A stretch of 64,000 bases of DNA, from positions 186,001-250,000 of the forward strand of contig JAEZKK010000011.1 of assembly GCA_023415495.1 (NCBI GenBank), read 5' to 3'. Within the stretch, counting starts at the first letter, position 1, and the number at the start of each line of letters is the position of its first letter. This document shows positions 61,445-64,000 of this stretch, piece by piece. Both the position numbers and the translations under genes were made by a program. Origin of the DNA: Bacteroidota bacterium. GTDB taxonomy: Bacteria; Bacteroidota; Bacteroidia; Bacteroidales; P3. The notes beneath the pieces are model-generated. The model was given only the letters and a program-made list of their open reading frames with translations, ran no database searches and was not told the DNA's origin.

Positions 61445-63679
61445 ATGGTGAGTAATCAAAAAGTTACCGTTGAGACGGCTAAAGAATTAGGTCTATTGCC
61501 TGAAGAGTTTGAAAAGATTTGTGAAATCTTAAACAGAGTGCCAAACTTTACAGAATTAAGCATTTATTCTGTAATGTGGAGTGAACATGCCTCTTATAAG
61601 AATTCAATTAAGTGGATAAAGAAACTTCCAAGAGAAGGAGACCAATTGATGGTAAAGGCAGGAGAAGAGAATGCTGGTATGGTCGATGTAGGAGAAGGAA
61701 TTGCCTGTGTATTTAAAATAGAATCGCATAACCACCCTTCAGCAGTTGAGCCTTATCAAGGAGCTGCAACTGGAGTTGGGGGAATAAATAGAGATATTTT
61801 CACAATGGGAGCAAGACCTGTTGCCCAATTAAATTCTCTACGCTTTGGGGATATTGATAATCCTCATACACAATGGTTGCTTAAGGGAGTAACCAAGGGA
61901 ATAGGTAACTATGGAAATGCCTTTGGCGTGCCAGTTGTTGGTGGAGAAGTATTCTTCGATCCTTGTTATGAGAATAATCCTTTGGTTAATGCTATGAGTA
62001 TTGGCTTAATGAAAAAAGAGGATTTAATCTCTGCAGTAGCTAAGGGTGAAGGTAACCCAGTATATATAGTAGGTTCATCAACAGGAAAGGATGGAATACA
62101 TGGTTCAAGCTTTGCCTCAGCCGATATTACGGAAAACTCCGCAGATGATATTCCTTCTATTCAAGTTGGAGACCCATTCCAAGAAAAACTATTATTAGAG
62201 GCATCACTTGAATTAGGAAAGAGTGGAGCTATTGTTGGAATGCAGGATATGGGAGCTGCAGGTATTATTTGTTCTACTTCTGAAATGAGCGAAAAGGGCA
62301 GTAGTGGTATGAATATCTACTTAGATAAGGTGCCATTAAGACAAAAGAATATAGAACCATGGGAAATCCTATTATCGGAAAGCCAAGAGAGAATGTTGGT
62401 AGTTGTTGAAAAGGGCAAGGAAGATGTAGTTAAGAGAATATTTGATAAATGGGATTTGAATTGTGCTCAAATTGGAGAGGTTACTAATGAGGATAGATTA
62501 AATTTCTATTGGCATGGGGAATTGGTTGCTGATGTTCCAGCCTCAACCCTTGTTCTTGGAGGGGGAGCACCTCAATATGATAGAGAATATAAAGAACCTG
62601 CTTATTACGCAGAAACAAAGAAATTTAATATAGATGATATTGAAGAGCCAAGCATGGAAGAGTGCAAAAAGATAGCTCAATTTATTATCTCTCATCCAAA
62701 TATTGCTTCAAAACGTTGGGTTTATAACCAATACGATTCAATGGTAGGTACTAAGAATATGAGTACTAATAAACCAAGCGATGCAGCTATAGTTAATATT
62801 AAAGGAACTTCAAATGCTATTGCTTGTACTACCGATTGTAATGGAAGATATGTATATGCAGATCCTAATATTGGAGCTCAGATAGCAGTTTCTGAAGCTG
62901 CAAGAAATATTGTTTGCTCTGGTGGAGAGCCATTAGCAATTACCAATTGTTTAAACTTTGGGAATCCATATAATCCTGAAACATATTGGCAGTTTGTTAA
63001 TGCTATCCAAGGTATGAGCAAGGCTTGCTTGAAATTTAATACTCCAGTAACAGGAGGAAATGTTAGTTTCTACAATCAAGCATCTATGGATGGAAAAGTT
63101 AAAGCAGTATTCCCAACTCCAGTAATTGGGATGATTGGAGTGGTTGAGAAACATCTTCAAACTACTTTAGATTTCAAAGCTCCTGGTCAAACAATATATC
63201 TATTAGGTAATATAGTAAATGATATAAACTCTTCAGAATATCTTTATTCTTATAAAGGAGTGAAATTATCTCCACCACCTTATTTTGACTTAGAAGAGGA
63301 ATCGAATCTTCATCATACCCTTGGGGGATTAATCTTAGAAGGACTTATTTCTTCAGCACATGACGTTAGCGATGGAGGTTTATTTACTACTCTTATTGAA
63401 TCGGCAGCTCCAAGAAACTTAGGTTTTAATATTCTAACAGATAGTGAAATTCGTTTAGATGCATTCCTTTTTGGAGAATCTCAAGGCAGGGTAGTAATTA
63501 CTATTGACCCAGAGAAAGAAGAAGCTTTTATGGATATGATTAGTCTAACAGGTTTCCAATGTTGTGCAATAGGTACAACTACAAAGGGTGAGATTATTAT
63601 TGACGATGAAAACTTTGGTAATATTAAAGACTATAAAGCCAAATACGATAACTCTATTTCTGAAAGAATGGAGAAATAA
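61445..63679 (+). CDS. purL: Phosphoribosylformylglycinamidine synthase subunit PurL
   Basis: ATP- and glutamine-dependent enzyme of purine synthesis (FGAR to FGAM). It is the 744-residue small-PurL form that works with separate PurS and PurQ. Landmarks are WSEHASYKNS near 45, FKIESHNHPSAVEPYQGAATG near 95, GMQDMGAAGIICSTSEMS near 275, and the C-terminal SAHDVSDGGLFTTL and LFGESQGRVV. A -7 box TAACTTTG lies at 61414-61421. purQ and purS are not in view. Confidence 0.96.
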   Translation: MVSNQKVTVETAKELGLLPEEFEKICEILNRVPNFTELSIYSVMWSEHASYKNSIKWIKKLPREGDQLMVKAGEENAGMVDVGEGIACVFKIESHNHPSAVEPYQGAATGVGGINRDIFTMGARPVAQLNSLRFGDIDNPHTQWLLKGVTKGIGNYGNAFGVPVVGGEVFFDPCYENNPLVNAMSIGLMKKEDLISAVAKGEGNPVYIVGSSTGKDGIHGSSFASADITENSADDIPSIQVGDPFQEKLLLEASLELGKSGAIVGMQDMGAAGIICSTSEMSEKGSSGMNIYLDKVPLRQKNIEPWEILLSESQERMLVVVEKGKEDVVKRIFDKWDLNCAQIGEVTNEDRLNFYWHGELVADVPASTLVLGGGAPQYDREYKEPAYYAETKKFNIDDIEEPSMEECKKIAQFIISHPNIASKRWVYNQYDSMVGTKNMSTNKPSDAAIVNIKGTSNAIACTTDCNGRYVYADPNIGAQIAVSEAARNIVCSGGEPLAITNCLNFGNPYNPETYWQFVNAIQGMSKACLKFNTPVTGGNVSFYNQASMDGKVKAVFPTPVIGMIGVVEKHLQTTLDFKAPGQTIYLLGNIVNDINSSEYLYSYKGVKLSPPPYFDLEEESNLHHTLGGLILEGLISSAHDVSDGGLFTTLIESAAPRNLGFNILTDSEIRLDAFLFGESQGRVVITIDPEKEEAFMDMISLTGFQCCAIGTTTKGEIIIDDENFGNIKDYKAKYDNSISERMEK

Positions 63680-63721
63680 TTAATCGAAAAAAGAAGTAAT
63701 AAATAATTAAGAAAAGAAATT

Positions 63722-64000
63722 ATGAAGAGAATTATAGTATCAATAATTAGTATTATTGGAGTTTTTGGAGTGATTCAAGCCCAAAACGAAGGGATAAGCC
63801 AAAAGATGCTTGAGAAAATCGAAAAAGGATATAAAGCTACCTCTGAACAAAAGGCATTGAGAAATGCAATTTCTAATAATCCTATTGATAAACTTGCAAT
63901 AAACCTTGAAAACGAAGCAAATTACGATACATATTTTTCAAATAGAGTAAAGACCAAGGGAATATCTGACCAAAAATCCTCAGGACGTTGTTGGATGTTT
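63722..64000 (+). CDS. C1 aminopeptidase (PepC/bleomycin-hydrolase type), N-terminal part
   Basis: The first 93 codons of an exported cysteine aminopeptidase, translated by hand from the ATG at 63722 and open to the window end. A signal peptide of about 20 residues ends in IQAQ. The diagnostic active-site segment VKTKGISDQKSSGRCWMF carries the catalytic cysteine (SGRCW). Intracellular PepC lacks a signal peptide; secreted forms occur in Bacteroidota. It follows purL by 42 bp, possibly on the same transcript. Confidence 0.9.
   Translation, partial: MKRIIVSIISIIGVFGVIQAQNEGISQKMLEKIEKGYKATSEQKALRNAISNNPIDKLAINLENEANYDTYFSNRVKTKGISDQKSSGRCWMF

Overview
The window looks like a chromosomal segment of an AT-rich member of the Bacteroidota. 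The evidence is: Bacteroidales-type tnaA, urocanate hydratase and serine palmitoyltransferase; type IX secretion (T9SS) sorting tails on several secreted proteins; CarboxypepD_reg/TonB-dependent outer membrane protein, Omp28-like, GSCFA and DUF4175 proteins; little sign of Shine-Dalgarno sites; and repeated use of the Bacteroidota promoter TTTG-N19-TAnnTTTG. T9SS tails argue against Bacteroides itself. I cannot assign a genus.

Layout. 0-3.2 kb: minus-strand hutU (partial), an M28 peptidase and nadA. 3.2-3.6 kb: gene-free spacer with four identical TTATCAACA boxes and gene orientation diverging on both sides, a candidate replication origin. 3.6-6.0 kb: rpiB, a LutB-like Fe-S protein, deoC. 6.2-9.5 kb: a sphingolipid operon (serine palmitoyltransferase, GNAT-like protein, CerR-like reductase) running tightly into 9.5-15.6 kb: DUF4175 membrane protein, ATPase-like protein, ybeY, mnmG. 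16.3-19.1 kb: U32-family protein, PHP phosphatase, mnmD. 19.2-20.8 kb: tnaA with a long leader. 20.8-25.6 kb: frameshifted M64 peptidase, polA, an outer-membrane barrel protein. 25.6-29.6 kb: accessory island with a nuclease-less DUF1016 remnant, an N-terminally truncated RHS toxin with a candidate immunity gene, and 1 kb of phased repeats, bounded by an 18-bp direct repeat that lies in two look-alike terminators. 29.6-36.8 kb: MATE pump, cytidylate-kinase-like protein, polytopic membrane protein, then a secreted set (S74 chaperone/T9SS protein, GH16 glycosidase, barrel protein). 37.1-43.4 kb: TonB-type receptor, CDF transporter, LpxL-like acyltransferase, tRNA-Cys, lpxD, folE. 43.5-49 kb: two T9SS surface proteins and a tiny membrane protein. 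49-53.6 kb: dxs, dprA, repeats, a small secreted protein and a REP-type tyrosine transposase (RAYT). 53.7-61.3 kb: gpsA, M49-like lipoprotein, OmpA/TPR lipoprotein, trxA-DUF58, TM2 protein, GSCFA protein. 61.4-64 kb: purL and the start of a secreted C1 aminopeptidase.

The most unusual content lies between the genes. At least nine spacers or sub-spacers carry arrays of short palindromic units spaced exactly 21, 22 or 23 bp apart, about two DNA helical turns. Many are framed by ATCAAR boxes (R = A or G), often also at 21 bp, and by the inverse YTTGAT on the far side. Core sequences differ from locus to locus, but two pairs of distant loci share both core and flanks without gaps. I know no described element with this architecture. 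No computation was run: all alignments and spacings were counted by eye.
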